In this document: positions 30,547-37,310 of the stretch, piece by piece
Position numbering within the stretch: the first letter of the stretch is position 1
Layout: each line of letters opens with the position of its first letter
From: a virus
DNA length: 37,401 bases
IMG/VR virus record: IMGVR_UViG_3300047323_000180
Coordinates: 1-37,401 of that record
Direction: 5' to 3' (one strand)
Program-made: the position numbers and the translations under genes
The notes under the pieces: generated by a model
What the model was told of the DNA's origin: nothing
Database searches by the model: none
What the model saw: only the letters and a program-made list of their open reading frames with translations

Positions 30547-31235
30547 GCCAGCAGCCCCATTTGCTCATGCTTGACCGCGGGCGGCGGCTCGAATAGCGAT
30601 ACTTGGCGCTGCGCTTCGTCGATTCGCTTGCATGCAATATCGAAATATTTCGGTTCGCGTTCGATGCCGACGAATGTGCGGCCGAGGCGCGTCGCCGCAA
30701 TGCCTGTCGTTCCTGATCCCATAAACGGGTCAAGGATCGTCTCGGGCATGCCGGCTTGCTCGATGCACCATTGCATGACCGCGATCGGCTTCTGCGTCGG
30801 GTGAACGCGCTGCTGGCCCTTTTCCTCGCCTGCGCGGATCATTCCGTTCCACAGGTGACGGAAAATCCGGACGGCTTTCGGCAGATTCGTCCATGCGAGC
30901 TCGCAATCGGCGAAGTCGCCAGTGTTCTGCTTGTCCCATATCAGCCAGCATGAGGCGGCGGCCATCGGGTAGTAATTCCCGCCGAAGATGACGGCATGCT
31001 TTCCTGCGGCAATGACAGCCTGCAGGAGGTCGTTGTCGATCGGGCTTTTGTCCCAATCGAACGAGCCGTAATCCGTGACGGCGGCCGCCTTCTGGCGCGA
31101 TGCAACTTTTTTGCTGTTCTCGTTGATCCCATAGGGCGGATCGGTGATGACGCAATCAACGCGGTCTAGCGTCGATAAAACCTCGCGGCAATCACCTAAA
31201 TACAGCGTGGCCTCGCCGATGATTTCTTTTTTCAT
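30543..31235 (-). CDS. Site-specific DNA adenine methyltransferase (beta class)
   Basis: This 230-residue protein starts at the ATG overlapping the upstream stop. The motif order is DPPYG at 32-36 (motif IV, catalytic), HPTQKP at 145-150 and DPFMGSGTTG at 169-178 (motif I, AdoMet). Catalytic motif before AdoMet motif defines the beta class of amino-methyltransferases. No matching restriction gene is visible, so it is an orphan enzyme. It may protect phage DNA or mark it for regulation; N4-cytosine modification cannot be excluded from sequence alone. Confidence 0.88.
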   Translation of the reverse strand: MKKEIIGEATLYLGDCREVLSTLDRVDCVITDPPYGINENSKKVASRQKAAAVTDYGSFDWDKSPIDNDLLQAVIAAGKHAVIFGGNYYPMAAASCWLIWDKQNTGDFADCELAWTNLPKAVRIFRHLWNGMIRAGEEKGQQRVHPTQKPIAVMQWCIEQAGMPETILDPFMGSGTTGIAATRLGRTFVGIEREPKYFDIACKRIDEAQRQVSLFEPPPAVKHEQMGLLA

Positions 31236-31414
31236 TGTGCTTTCTTGTCCGACTTGATAAACGCCCACAATTCTTTCTTCGCGCGCTCGGCGATCTCGTC
31301 ACCGGCTTTGCCTCTCACTCGCTCGACGATCGCCTTGGCGGCCCCGTATTCGCCGCGGCGGCCGTCGCGTACCGCCTGCATGAACGAGGCTAGGCATTGC
31401 TCTCGCGTCAGCAC
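31232..31414 (-). CDS. Small basic helical protein
   Basis: This 60-residue protein starts from a GTG that overlaps the stop of the small gene at 31408-31518, reading MLTREQCLASFMQAVRDGRR. It is highly charged and helical to the end (AKKELWAFIKSDKKAQ). Its stop overlaps the methyltransferase ATG. No family is recognised; the tight coupling suggests joint expression with the methyltransferase. Confidence 0.55.
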   Translation of the reverse strand: MLTREQCLASFMQAVRDGRRGEYGAAKAIVERVRGKAGDEIAERAKKELWAFIKSDKKAQ

Positions 31415-31518
31415 CAGCAGATCGCCGCGTAATCGACGCTTCGGCGGATGAACCAGCAGCCGCCAGCGTTGCCGTACTCGGTGTATGCGGATAAGTGAGG
31501 CAGGATGACGGTGTGCAT
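31408..31518 (-). CDS. Very small protein (36 residues)
   Basis: The frame MHTVILPHLSAYTEYGNAGG continues to ICWC and overlaps the next start by 7 bases. It fills the space between Gp157 (stop at 31531) and the GTG at 31414, leaving no gap in the operon, which supports it being real. The C-terminus has three Cys residues. The ribosome site is weak (GAGCC). No function is recognised. Confidence 0.5.
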   Translation of the reverse strand: MHTVILPHLSAYTEYGNAGGCWFIRRSVDYAAICWC

Positions 31519-31530
31519 GGCGGGCTCGAT

Positions 31531-32025
31531 TTAGCGGATGTCCAAACGCTGGCCGCGCACGAGGCGGCAGCCAGGCACTTCAAATCCATCTTTCAATGCG
31601 GCCGCGATCAATTTGCGATCGGGAGCAGGGGCGGGCGCGACTGGCTCCGTCTTGTAGCTCGCCGGAATCAGCGCTTCGTCGTCGATCGCGACGGCGGGCG
31701 GGTTCTGCGCGATCTTGATCTTGAAGAACGGCGTGCTGATGGCGTCGCGGCCGGCCAGTTGCAGCCCGTCGAGCAGGTACTTTCGGATGCGTGCAGCGCG
31801 GTTTTCCATCGCCTTAGCGCGCTCGGTCATCGCCTTTGCGTGCTCTTTGATCTGCTCGGCCGTCGCTTCCAGGTTGCGACACACGAAAGCGGTGTTCATG
31901 GCCTTCGCTTCCAGATCGCCGCTGATCGCTTCGAGCGTGTCGGCGAACGTGGCGTCATCCAGATCCAGGTCGACCAGCTTCGCGGCATCGGCGCGGTACT
32001 CGCTGGCTATTTCGAAGAGGTTCAT
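31531..32025 (-). CDS. Siphovirus Gp157-like protein
   Basis: This 164-residue protein has a long coiled-coil N-terminal part (about 1-95, NLFEIASEYRADAAKLVDLD and RKYLLDGLQLAG). A short C-terminal domain ISTPFFKIKIAQNPPAVAID and PASY precedes the last Arg-rich residues. This is the pattern of the Gp157 family (first noted in streptococcal phages), often next to ssDNA-annealing or Sak-type genes and possibly involved in phage resistance or recombination; its function is unproven. AAGGA lies before the ATG. Confidence 0.82.
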   Translation of the reverse strand: MNLFEIASEYRADAAKLVDLDLDDATFADTLEAISGDLEAKAMNTAFVCRNLEATAEQIKEHAKAMTERAKAMENRAARIRKYLLDGLQLAGRDAISTPFFKIKIAQNPPAVAIDDEALIPASYKTEPVAPAPAPDRKLIAAALKDGFEVPGCRLVRGQRLDIR

Positions 32026-32060
32026 ATCCGGTTCCTTGTCGTTGTTATCCGACGCCGTTT

Positions 32061-32098
32061 CGGCATCGGTTCGTCAATAATAGCGCGAAACGATGCCG
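32061..32098. promoter_or_regulatory. Long imperfect palindrome before the Gp157 gene
   Basis: CGGCATCGGTTCG (32061-32073) is mirrored by CGCGAAACGATGCCG (ending 32098), with an AT-rich centre CAATAATAG. The right arm contains GAAACGATGCC, the box shared with the other regulatory sites. TATTAT lies in the centre on the minus strand, so it could combine operator and -10 element, but no good -35 is visible. Confidence 0.5.
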
Positions 32099-32302
32099 TT
32101 ATAGGCTCGCTTCAGGATAAATTTTCGCTATGATTTCACGTGTCCGATTGCGCTCCTGCTGCTCGCGCAGATCGAGGATCAGGCGCAGGGCGTTGCGGCG
32201 CATGGTGCTCTCTGCGATGTCGATCTCGGCGTTGCGCAACTGCTCGCGGATGTGCGACAGCGGTACGATGGTGACGGGCAGGGTGTTGTCTAACTGGCTC
32301 AT
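32099..32302 (-). CDS. Small helical hypothetical protein
   Basis: This 67-residue protein starts at the ATG overlapping the previous stop (ATGA), reading MSQLDNTLPVTIVPLSHIRE. It then continues as one long charged helix with many Arg/Glu pairs (LILDLREQQERNRTREII). A coiled-coil small protein of unknown role. The regulatory palindrome at 32061-32098 follows immediately after its stop. Confidence 0.55.
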   Translation of the reverse strand: MSQLDNTLPVTIVPLSHIREQLRNAEIDIAESTMRRNALRLILDLREQQERNRTREIIAKIYPEASL

Positions 32303-32529
32303 TTCGTGATCCCTCTCCATTCGAATCCGCCCGCGTGCTTTGCTGCATCGCTCGGCGTTTCACAGTGTTCGTATGCTGCGATCGGCGTCTGATCCGACAG
32401 CCCCCAATGCTCGCCGGTCCAGCAGCTAAACCATCGCACCAGTTTCCCGTTTGCCTTTACGCGTACCTCGTACACACCGTGATGAACGGGCTTAACGTCG
32501 CGCGGAAACCACTCGCTGAATGCTTGCAT
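32299..32529 (-). CDS. Small hypothetical protein, beta-rich
   Basis: This 76-residue protein begins MQAFSEWFPRDVKPVHHGVY. The stretch VRVKANGKLVRWFSCWTGEH, followed by WGLSDQTPIA, resembles the short WF-DVKPV/W-G-W units common in betaproteobacterial phage early regions and related in style to DUF551. GGGGAAGG precedes the ATG. No function is known. Confidence 0.6.
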   Translation of the reverse strand: MQAFSEWFPRDVKPVHHGVYEVRVKANGKLVRWFSCWTGEHWGLSDQTPIAAYEHCETPSDAAKHAGGFEWRGITK

Positions 32530-32580
32530 GCCTTCCCCTTTGTGCGCCGCCAGCTCGTGCCAGCGGCGCGGTCGTTGTTT

Positions 32581-33207
32581 TTAGAACGGGATGTCATCCT
32601 CGAATTGATCGCCGGCCGGCGCCGGGACATACGACTGCTGCGTTGCCAACTTCTTCAGCGGTCGATCGCGCAAGGCGGCGACGAGCAGAGCCAGTTTTTG
32701 CGGCGACGTCTTGCGATCGAGGATTTCGGCGGCCGTCAGTTCGGTGTCAGCCTGGAACACGGCATTCAGGCGTGCGCTCCATCCGGTGCCGCTGCCGTCG
32801 CGCTTCTCGTATTCCTCCATCGCGAGCAGGATGCCGACAGGCTTGTTGAGCAGTTCCGGGAACTGCGTGAGCGTCTTGTTGACGTTCGCGCCGGCATCGC
32901 GGTCCCAAACCATCGAGGCGACTTGCGCCGGCTTGATGTCCTTGATTCCGAGACAGGTCATGATTGCCATCAGCGTGCCGTAGTCGCCGAGCCTTTCGCC
33001 ATTCGCCTTGATCGTGTAGATCGAAAAGTTCGACTTCTGGCCTTCGTTCGTCTCGAAGGTGAAGGCGATGCCGCGCGTTCCGCTCAACGCGGTGATGTCT
33101 TCGGCGCGGGTGAACTTTCCGACGTACTTGCCTTTCTCGTCGATAAAGCTGGTGCGTTGCTCGGCCTTGCGTGCGGCTTGTGCGGTTTCGTTGTTCAGTG
33201 CGTACAT
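32581..33207 (-). CDS. SSB-like single-stranded DNA-binding protein
   Basis: This 208-residue protein has a beta-rich core (KYVGKFTRAEDITALSGTRG, then IAFTFETNEGQKSNFSIYTI). Its acidic C-terminus GDQFEDDIPF closely matches the DDDIPF tail by which SSB proteins recruit partners. It lies directly downstream of the Sak4-like ATPase, a pairing known from phage recombination modules. It probably coats ssDNA and assists annealing. The core is not a textbook SSB OB-fold by eye, so the call rests on tail and neighbour. Confidence 0.7.
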   Translation of the reverse strand: MYALNNETAQAARKAEQRTSFIDEKGKYVGKFTRAEDITALSGTRGIAFTFETNEGQKSNFSIYTIKANGERLGDYGTLMAIMTCLGIKDIKPAQVASMVWDRDAGANVNKTLTQFPELLNKPVGILLAMEEYEKRDGSGTGWSARLNAVFQADTELTAAEILDRKTSPQKLALLVAALRDRPLKKLATQQSYVPAPAGDQFEDDIPF

Positions 33208-33230
33208 GGTGCGTTCCTTTGGTTCGCGAG

Positions 33231-33887
33231 TTAGGCCGTAGCCGGTTGGGTGATGCCGTAAAAGTCGGTGATGGCTGCGTCGACCGCTGCGATGTCGTTG
33301 TCGATGTGGTGATCGGCAAACATGTCGATCGGCGACTTGCAGGTGTCAGAGCCGTTGTTTTGCGTGCTGAAGATGTGTCGGCCGTTAATCAGCGCGGCAC
33401 GCAGGACGATCGTGAAAAGTGATTCGACCGGGCATTTTTCGTCGAGCATCTTTCCGATCGTGCGGGCCCGGACATGGCCGAGCTCGTCGGTCGATACGTG
33501 GCCGAGGAAATACACGCGCACGTCGTCGGGAAGGACAGAGGCGGACATCATCACGTCCCACGCGCTCTTTCCGATCTCGCTGAACTTCTGGAAACCCGTT
33601 TCAGCGCTGCGGCGCATGAACTCGTTGGTCATCATCAGGTTCCAGTCATCGAACACGACGACCTTGCGTTGCGTCTTGCTCATTAGCGTGATGATCTGGT
33701 CGGCCTTGTCGGTGACGAAGATGTTGCCGGCCGGGTTTTCCTTCGTGCGATACGACCAGCCTTTCGCACGGAAGGGCAGGGGCTTCTTAATCGCCTGGAT
33801 CAAAAGGGTTTCTGCGGGATTGAGATTGCGCAAGCTGGTCGACTTGCCAGTTCCGCTCTCGCCCAAAATCAAGGTTGCGATGCTCAT
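33231..33887 (-). CDS. Sak4-like RecA-fold ATPase (annealing/recombination)
   Basis: This 218-residue protein starts MSIATLILGESGTGKSTSLR, with CAGGAG before the ATG. Walker A is GESGTGKS (9-16) and Walker B is KVVVFDD. It also has the family-typical NEFMRRSAETGFQKFSEIGK and a later GHVSTDELGHVRART segment. Such AAA/RecA-like ATPases in phage early regions are assigned to the Sak4 group, which promote single-strand annealing together with an SSB. Here the SSB-like gene is next, and NinB and RusA lie in the same block. Confidence 0.8.
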   Translation of the reverse strand: MSIATLILGESGTGKSTSLRNLNPAETLLIQAIKKPLPFRAKGWSYRTKENPAGNIFVTDKADQIITLMSKTQRKVVVFDDWNLMMTNEFMRRSAETGFQKFSEIGKSAWDVMMSASVLPDDVRVYFLGHVSTDELGHVRARTIGKMLDEKCPVESLFTIVLRAALINGRHIFSTQNNGSDTCKSPIDMFADHHIDNDIAAVDAAITDFYGITQPATA

Positions 33888-33960
33888 TTGCTTCTCCTGT
33901 TCGCTCTTGCTCGTAAAGTTGCTGTTCTTCGCATTCGATTTGTTGCTGCCAGTCACTCAT
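33787..33960 (-). CDS. Possible small acidic protein overlapping the ATPase start
   Basis: The frame MSDWQQQIECEEQQLYEQER (57 residues in all) starts in an ATGA overlap with the small membrane gene upstream. Its first 24 residues have good coding character. The rest overlaps the ATPase gene out of frame for about 100 bases and has little. It may be real, or the tail may be accidental. Confidence 0.4.
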   Translation of the reverse strand: MSDWQQQIECEEQQLYEQERTGEANEHRNLDFGRERNWQVDQLAQSQSRRNPFDPGD

Positions 33961-34049
33961 GTCAGCAGCCGAAGGTTTTCGTGTGCCGCCCAGGCGCTGC
34001 CGCCGAAGCAGATCAGCGCGGCGATCGCCCAATCAATTGCGGCCCGCAT
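33957..34049 (-). CDS. Tiny single-pass membrane protein (30 residues)
   Basis: MRAAIDWAIAALICFGGSAW is one hydrophobic segment, followed by a short polar tail AAHENLRLLT. It begins inside the end of the 131-residue gene (17-base overlap) and ends in an ATGA overlap with the next frame. This continuous overlap chain supports a real gene. Function unknown. Confidence 0.45.
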   Translation of the reverse strand: MRAAIDWAIAALICFGGSAWAAHENLRLLT

Positions 34050-34428
34050 GGCTGATCTCGTCGATTTCATCGCGCAGGACGCGCGCACGGTTCACAAGGA
34101 GTTGCATCCACGCCGTCATATCGGCGGATGTCATTTTTTGAAGGGCCGGCCATTCAAGGTCGAGCTCGCGGAGGATCACGTACATGTCGGCGACCTTCTC
34201 GGAGATTTGCGACTGGCGGTTGATCTCGACCAGTTCTGCGACCGGGCACAGGTGCTCGTCGCCGGCCTTACGCAGTTCGGACATGAAGACCGATTGCGGA
34301 ACCGATGCCAAGGTATCTTTTACGGCATCGTTTGAGGACAAAACTTTACGCGCAACAGGAGCCTGTTGCGGGCGGAATCCGGTGATGCTTCGTAATAATC
34401 CAGACTGCATAAGGGCTTGAGGTTTCAT
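34033..34428 (-). CDS. Hypothetical early protein
   Basis: This 131-residue protein begins MKPQALMQSGLLRSITGFRP. The N-terminal 30 residues are basic; the rest is helical (VAELVEINRQSQISEKVADM and ELDLEWPALQKMTSADMTAW). It is the first gene after the promoter at 34474-34502, and its leader (CGGAATGAACTGCC before the ATG) matches that of the gene at 28479. A GGCATCGTTT match to the operator box lies inside its coding sequence (34323-34332). No family is recognised. Confidence 0.6.
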   Translation of the reverse strand: MKPQALMQSGLLRSITGFRPQQAPVARKVLSSNDAVKDTLASVPQSVFMSELRKAGDEHLCPVAELVEINRQSQISEKVADMYVILRELDLEWPALQKMTSADMTAWMQLLVNRARVLRDEIDEISHAGRN

Positions 34429-34470
34429 GGCAGTTCATTCCGTTGGTTTTGGTTGTTTTGCTGCTGTGAT

Positions 34471-34502
34471 GAAACGATACTTTAACCGATGCTTTAATGC
34501 AA
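34471..34502 (-). promoter_or_regulatory. Early promoter with GAAACGAT box
   Basis: On the minus strand TTGCAT (34502-34497) and TATCGT (34479-34474) are 17 bases apart. The -10 lies in GAAACGAT (34471-34478), and AAAGCATCG in the spacer is a second half-site. It closely matches the promoter at 2082-2110, including the TTTCATCAC downstream. Confidence 0.65.
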
Positions 34503-34532
34503 GCACTAAAGCGATCTTTTTTGTGCGATAGG

Positions 34533-35045
34533 CTACATTTCGTCGCGCGGCACCCATCCGCGACGATGGAACGCTGGCGTCAGCTTGGCGATGGTCGACT
34601 CGCGCAGCTCGGCGATGGTCTTGGCGATCTTGGATGCGACGCGCGATACGGTCGCTTGGTGTACAGCGCACTCGCGCGCGATGTCCTGCTGGCTCGGGCA
34701 GTAGCGCTCACCGTGCACGAACTCGCGCATCATCAGCATGCGAACCAGGGTGCGGTTCTGGTGGGCGCATAAGTGCGTCAGGCGTTCTACGCCGGCATGG
34801 CGCTCGCCGTTCTCGCCACCATAGGAGGCGTCCAGTAGGGCTCGTTGATCGCGGGATAGGTGTGAGGCTATGACGTCTAGGATCGGTCCCGCCTGCGCCT
34901 TCTTCTCGGATGCAGACAGAATCATGCCGCCGACCTTGCCGGTGTATTCCTTGATCTCGCCGATCTTTACCCCTGCTGAGGCTCGCCAGAGGTAGGCGAA
35001 CGATAACGCGCTCTCCATGCTGCGGAACATTGGTAGTCCGCACAC
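34533..35045 (-). CDS. Helix-turn-helix regulator of the late/early switch type
   Basis: This protein of about 170 residues begins near CGLPMFRSMESALSFAYLWR. A C-terminal helix-turn-helix contains CPSQQDIARECAVHQATVSR and VASKIAKTIAEL. The start is uncertain: the frame is open to an ATG at 35129, but that would overlap the Cys-rich gene by 78 bases more. The GTG at 35045 and the ATG at 35030 are better placed. Similar proteins in phages of this host group are early-region regulators; an antitermination or late activator role is speculation. Confidence 0.6.
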   Translation of the reverse strand: MCGLPMFRSMESALSFAYLWRASAGVKIGEIKEYTGKVGGMILSASEKKAQAGPILDVIASHLSRDQRALLDASYGGENGERHAGVERLTHLCAHQNRTLVRMLMMREFVHGERYCPSQQDIARECAVHQATVSRVASKIAKTIAELRESTIAKLTPAFHRRGWVPRDEM

Positions 35046-35206
35046 CGCCTCGTCATCACGCGCAGCTTTGCGCAGAGTGAGCGTTCCCCGAAGTTGATCC
35101 GTCCCACGGTCCACACACAGCCCTTGCATGATCGTTCCTCGCGCGTTATCAAGACCTCAAGAGGGTCTTTGTATTCGTATTGGCGTAATGGCTGCGGCCG
35201 CTTCAC
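34967..35206 (-). CDS. Small Cys-rich protein, probably metal-binding
   Basis: This 79-residue protein begins MKRPQPLRQYEYKDPLEVLI. A four-Cys pattern follows: CKGC (27-30), a Cys in SLCAKL and RRCADYQC. It is reminiscent of short zinc-ribbon proteins common in phage early operons. Its ATG overlaps the upstream stop (ATGA). Its last about 25 residues overlap the next gene and look non-conserved. Confidence 0.6.
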   Translation of the reverse strand: MKRPQPLRQYEYKDPLEVLITREERSCKGCVWTVGRINFGERSLCAKLRVMTRRCADYQCSAAWRARYRSPTSGEPQQG

Positions 35207-35301
35207 TCGCCGTCCTTCTTCTGCTCAGGCTTCGGCGCCGGGATCGACCAGGCGCGCGACATGACTTGAAAGAACATCCAGTAGGCGAGGGCGGGGCTCA
35301 T
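35203..35301 (-). CDS. Tiny protein (32 residues) with aromatic N-terminus
   Basis: MSPALAYWMFFQVMSRAWSI is followed by a Pro/Lys tail PAPKPEQKKDGE. Both ends have ATGA overlaps with the neighbours. The hydrophobic N-terminal segment could associate with membrane. It is too short for family assignment, but the double overlap makes it a credible gene. Confidence 0.55.
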   Translation of the reverse strand: MSPALAYWMFFQVMSRAWSIPAPKPEQKKDGE

Positions 35302-35507
35302 GCTTTCTTTTCCCTTTTGGCGATCTCTCGCTCGATGTAGAAGCGCGCCTTCTTCAGATCCTCGATCGCATCGGACTTCAGGTCGCAACGCCAGATGTAC
35401 TTGATTGCGTTGCCGAGGTTGAACCCCATGTGCTCGACGACTTCGATGCACTCCACGCCGCTAGGGTGCGACGTGTAGTGCTTCGGGTTGTTAACCGGAT
35501 CGCTCAC
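35298..35507 (-). CDS. DUF3310 protein
   Basis: This 69-residue protein from a GTG overlapping the previous stop reads VSDPVNNPKHYTSHPSGVEC, then IEVVEHMGFNLGNAIKYIWR and DAIEDLKKARFYIEREI. This is the complete DUF3310 signature (NPKHYT, GNAIKYIWR, DL-KA--Y). These small phage proteins are sometimes annotated as nucleotide kinase-like, but activity is unproven. An ATG at 35525 would add six residues. Confidence 0.9.
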   Translation of the reverse strand: MSDPVNNPKHYTSHPSGVECIEVVEHMGFNLGNAIKYIWRCDLKSDAIEDLKKARFYIEREIAKREKKA

Positions 35508-35737
35508 GCCGATTTCTCGTCGCACCAGACACGAACGCCGCCATCCGCTAAACGCACGACGAACCTCTTGCCGGTGCGCCGAGCATGCGAAAAAGCCGCG
35601 CGGCGGATAGATGCGATTCGATCCTCTGCATCAGCAACGAAGAACGACTCGCCCGGCGCCATCTCAGCGAACGGATAGAGCGCAGGACGGCCGCGGCGCG
35701 ACTCAGGGACAGGGATGTGCTTCTCGATCTTGAACAT
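35504..35737 (-). CDS. Small hypothetical early protein
   Basis: This 77-residue protein begins MFKIEKHIPVPESRRGRPAL. It then reads YPFAEMAPGESFFVADAEDR, and has a basic helix (IRRAAFSHARRTGKRFVVRL) and a terminal strand VRVWCDEK. The YPF-M--GESFFV motif is common in small phage proteins with an unknown, possibly DNA-binding role. It is the first gene of this operon. Two hairpins and a TATAAT element lie upstream. Confidence 0.65.
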   Translation of the reverse strand: MFKIEKHIPVPESRRGRPALYPFAEMAPGESFFVADAEDRIASIRRAAFSHARRTGKRFVVRLADGGVRVWCDEKSA

Positions 35738-35783
35738 TGGCTTCCTCGTATTTGGGCCAGTCTTATCGGTTTTATGAGTTAAG

Positions 35784-35821
35784 ATGCCTTTTCGGCATAC
35801 ATTTACATTGCCGGTTCGGCA
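35784..35821 (-). promoter_or_regulatory. Tandem hairpins in the leader of the early operon
   Basis: Read on the minus strand, TGCCG-AAC-CGGCA (35821-35809) and ATGCC-GAAAA-GGCAT (35798-35784) are two perfect 5-base-stem hairpins. Both share TGCCGAA. They lie between the putative promoter and the gene at 35737 and have no U tract, so they look like protein- or RNA-binding sites rather than terminators. Confidence 0.5.
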
Positions 35822-35899
35822 TTTCTACAACTGCCGTCACCTGATAACTACCTCTAGGGTGGTTGTCTAAGAAACGAATCTAATGCGGTACAGATTGCT

Positions 35900-35905
35900 A
35901 TTATA
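35900..35905 (-). promoter_or_regulatory. Possible -10 element for the early operon at 35737
   Basis: A perfect TATAAT on the minus strand lies in an AT-rich gap between DnaB and the next gene. No convincing -35 is present at 16-18 bases (CATTTG at 17), so an activator may be needed or the match may be chance. Confidence 0.35.
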
Positions 35906-35939
35906 GTATCGTATTGTCGCAACAAATGCACGTGATTTG

Positions 35940-37310
35940 TCAGTCCAGACCGCCGAATTTAGGGCGTCTCACGTCAGGACGCGCGCCGAATGAGCGCTCG
36001 TTCGCGAGATCCGCAAATCGTGTCTGTTCGCCGATAAACGCGAGCCCAACGACGCCCGTTTCCCCCTGGCGCTGCTTCGTGCAGATGACCTCGCACACTC
36101 CTTTGTCCATCGAATCCGGGTTGTAAACCTCGTCGCGGTACAGGAACAGGATCGTATCGGCATCGGCTTCGATGTCGCCTGAGTCTTTCAGGTCGGACGA
36201 CAGGGGGCGCTTATTCGGCCGTTCCTCGCACTTGCGCGAGAGCTGCGAGAGCAGGACGATCGGAATGTCCAACTCCTTCGCCAGATTCTTGAGCCCCTTC
36301 GTCAGCGCGCCGATCTGCAGGTCGCGCCGTTCCTCGTTGCCGGTTGCCATCAGCCCGAGATAGTCGACGACGAGCATCGACAGGCCATGCTTGCGCTTGA
36401 TCGCGCGGGCCTTGTTGCGCACTTCGAGCAGCGTCAGGTTCGGTTGGTCGTCAAGGTACAGGCGCAGCTCGTTGATGCGCTGGCCGGCATGCGTGACGCG
36501 CTGCCATTGCTCGTTGTCGAGCTTCGCCGGGTCGCGCAGTTGTCCCATCGGGATACCGCCCATTGCCGACACAAGGCGCTGCTGAAGCTGGACGTTCTTC
36601 ATTTCCATCGACAGGAACAGCACCGGCGCCGCCTGCGCGACGTTCGCCGAGATCGTCAGGGAAAACGCCGTCTTACCCATCGACGGGCGAGCCGCGACGA
36701 TCACCAGGTCGCCACCGTAGAAGCCACCGCCGAGCTTGCGATCGAGATCCGTCAGGCCAGTAGGGACGGGCTTAATCTTGCCGTCGATCTGGTGTTCAAG
36801 GTAGTTCAGATACTCCTGCAACGAGTCGGACGCGCGAACCGGCTCAGACTTGACGATTGCCTCGCCGAGCTTTTCGAGCTTCGTCGACGCACGGTCGATC
36901 AGCACCGCGGCGCTATCAGGCGTCGTGCCGACTGAATCCTGGATCTCGTGCGACAGTGCCAGCAGCCCGCGCTTCTGCGCCCGGTCGCGCACGATCTCCG
37001 CATATCGCGCGACGTTTGCGCTGCTCGGCGTGTTCTGCGCCAGGTCATTGAGATACGCGAGCCCGCCAACATCGGCCGCCCGACCCTTCGCTTGCAGGCG
37101 CTCGAAAACGGTCATCACGTCGGCGCCGACGCTGCCCGAGATCAGTGCGACGACTTCCAGAAAGATCGCCCGGTGGTCGCCGCGAAAGAAGTGCTCCGCG
37201 CGCAGGTCGCCGATCCGGTCGATTGCGTCGTTGTCGATCAACAGCGCGCCGATGACGGCTTGTTCTGATTCGATGCTCTGCGGGATTGCGCGTTGGATGT
37301 CGTTGTTCAT
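35940..37310 (-). CDS. dnaB: Replicative DNA helicase, DnaB type
   Basis: This 456-residue protein has the full DnaB layout: an N-terminal helical domain (PQSIESEQAVIGALLIDNDA), a linker, then a RecA-fold ATPase with Walker A RPSMGKTA (208-215), SMEM (234-237), Walker B LVVDYLGLM (313-321) and the DnaB-specific LSQLSRKCEERP with SGDIEADADTILFLYR. It unwinds DNA at the phage fork and is loaded by an initiator. It overlaps the upstream partial gene by 4 bases. A phage-encoded helicase makes lytic replication less dependent on host DnaB. Confidence 0.95.
   Translation of the reverse strand: MNNDIQRAIPQSIESEQAVIGALLIDNDAIDRIGDLRAEHFFRGDHRAIFLEVVALISGSVGADVMTVFERLQAKGRAADVGGLAYLNDLAQNTPSSANVARYAEIVRDRAQKRGLLALSHEIQDSVGTTPDSAAVLIDRASTKLEKLGEAIVKSEPVRASDSLQEYLNYLEHQIDGKIKPVPTGLTDLDRKLGGGFYGGDLVIVAARPSMGKTAFSLTISANVAQAAPVLFLSMEMKNVQLQQRLVSAMGGIPMGQLRDPAKLDNEQWQRVTHAGQRINELRLYLDDQPNLTLLEVRNKARAIKRKHGLSMLVVDYLGLMATGNEERRDLQIGALTKGLKNLAKELDIPIVLLSQLSRKCEERPNKRPLSSDLKDSGDIEADADTILFLYRDEVYNPDSMDKGVCEVICTKQRQGETGVVGLAFIGEQTRFADLANERSFGARPDVRRPKFGGLD

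Noticed and set aside
32530-32580. GC-rich hairpin before the gene at 32299-32529 (GCGCCGC/GCGGCGC arms)
   Set aside because: On the coding strand it has no U tract and lies in an operon interior, so it is not called as a terminator.
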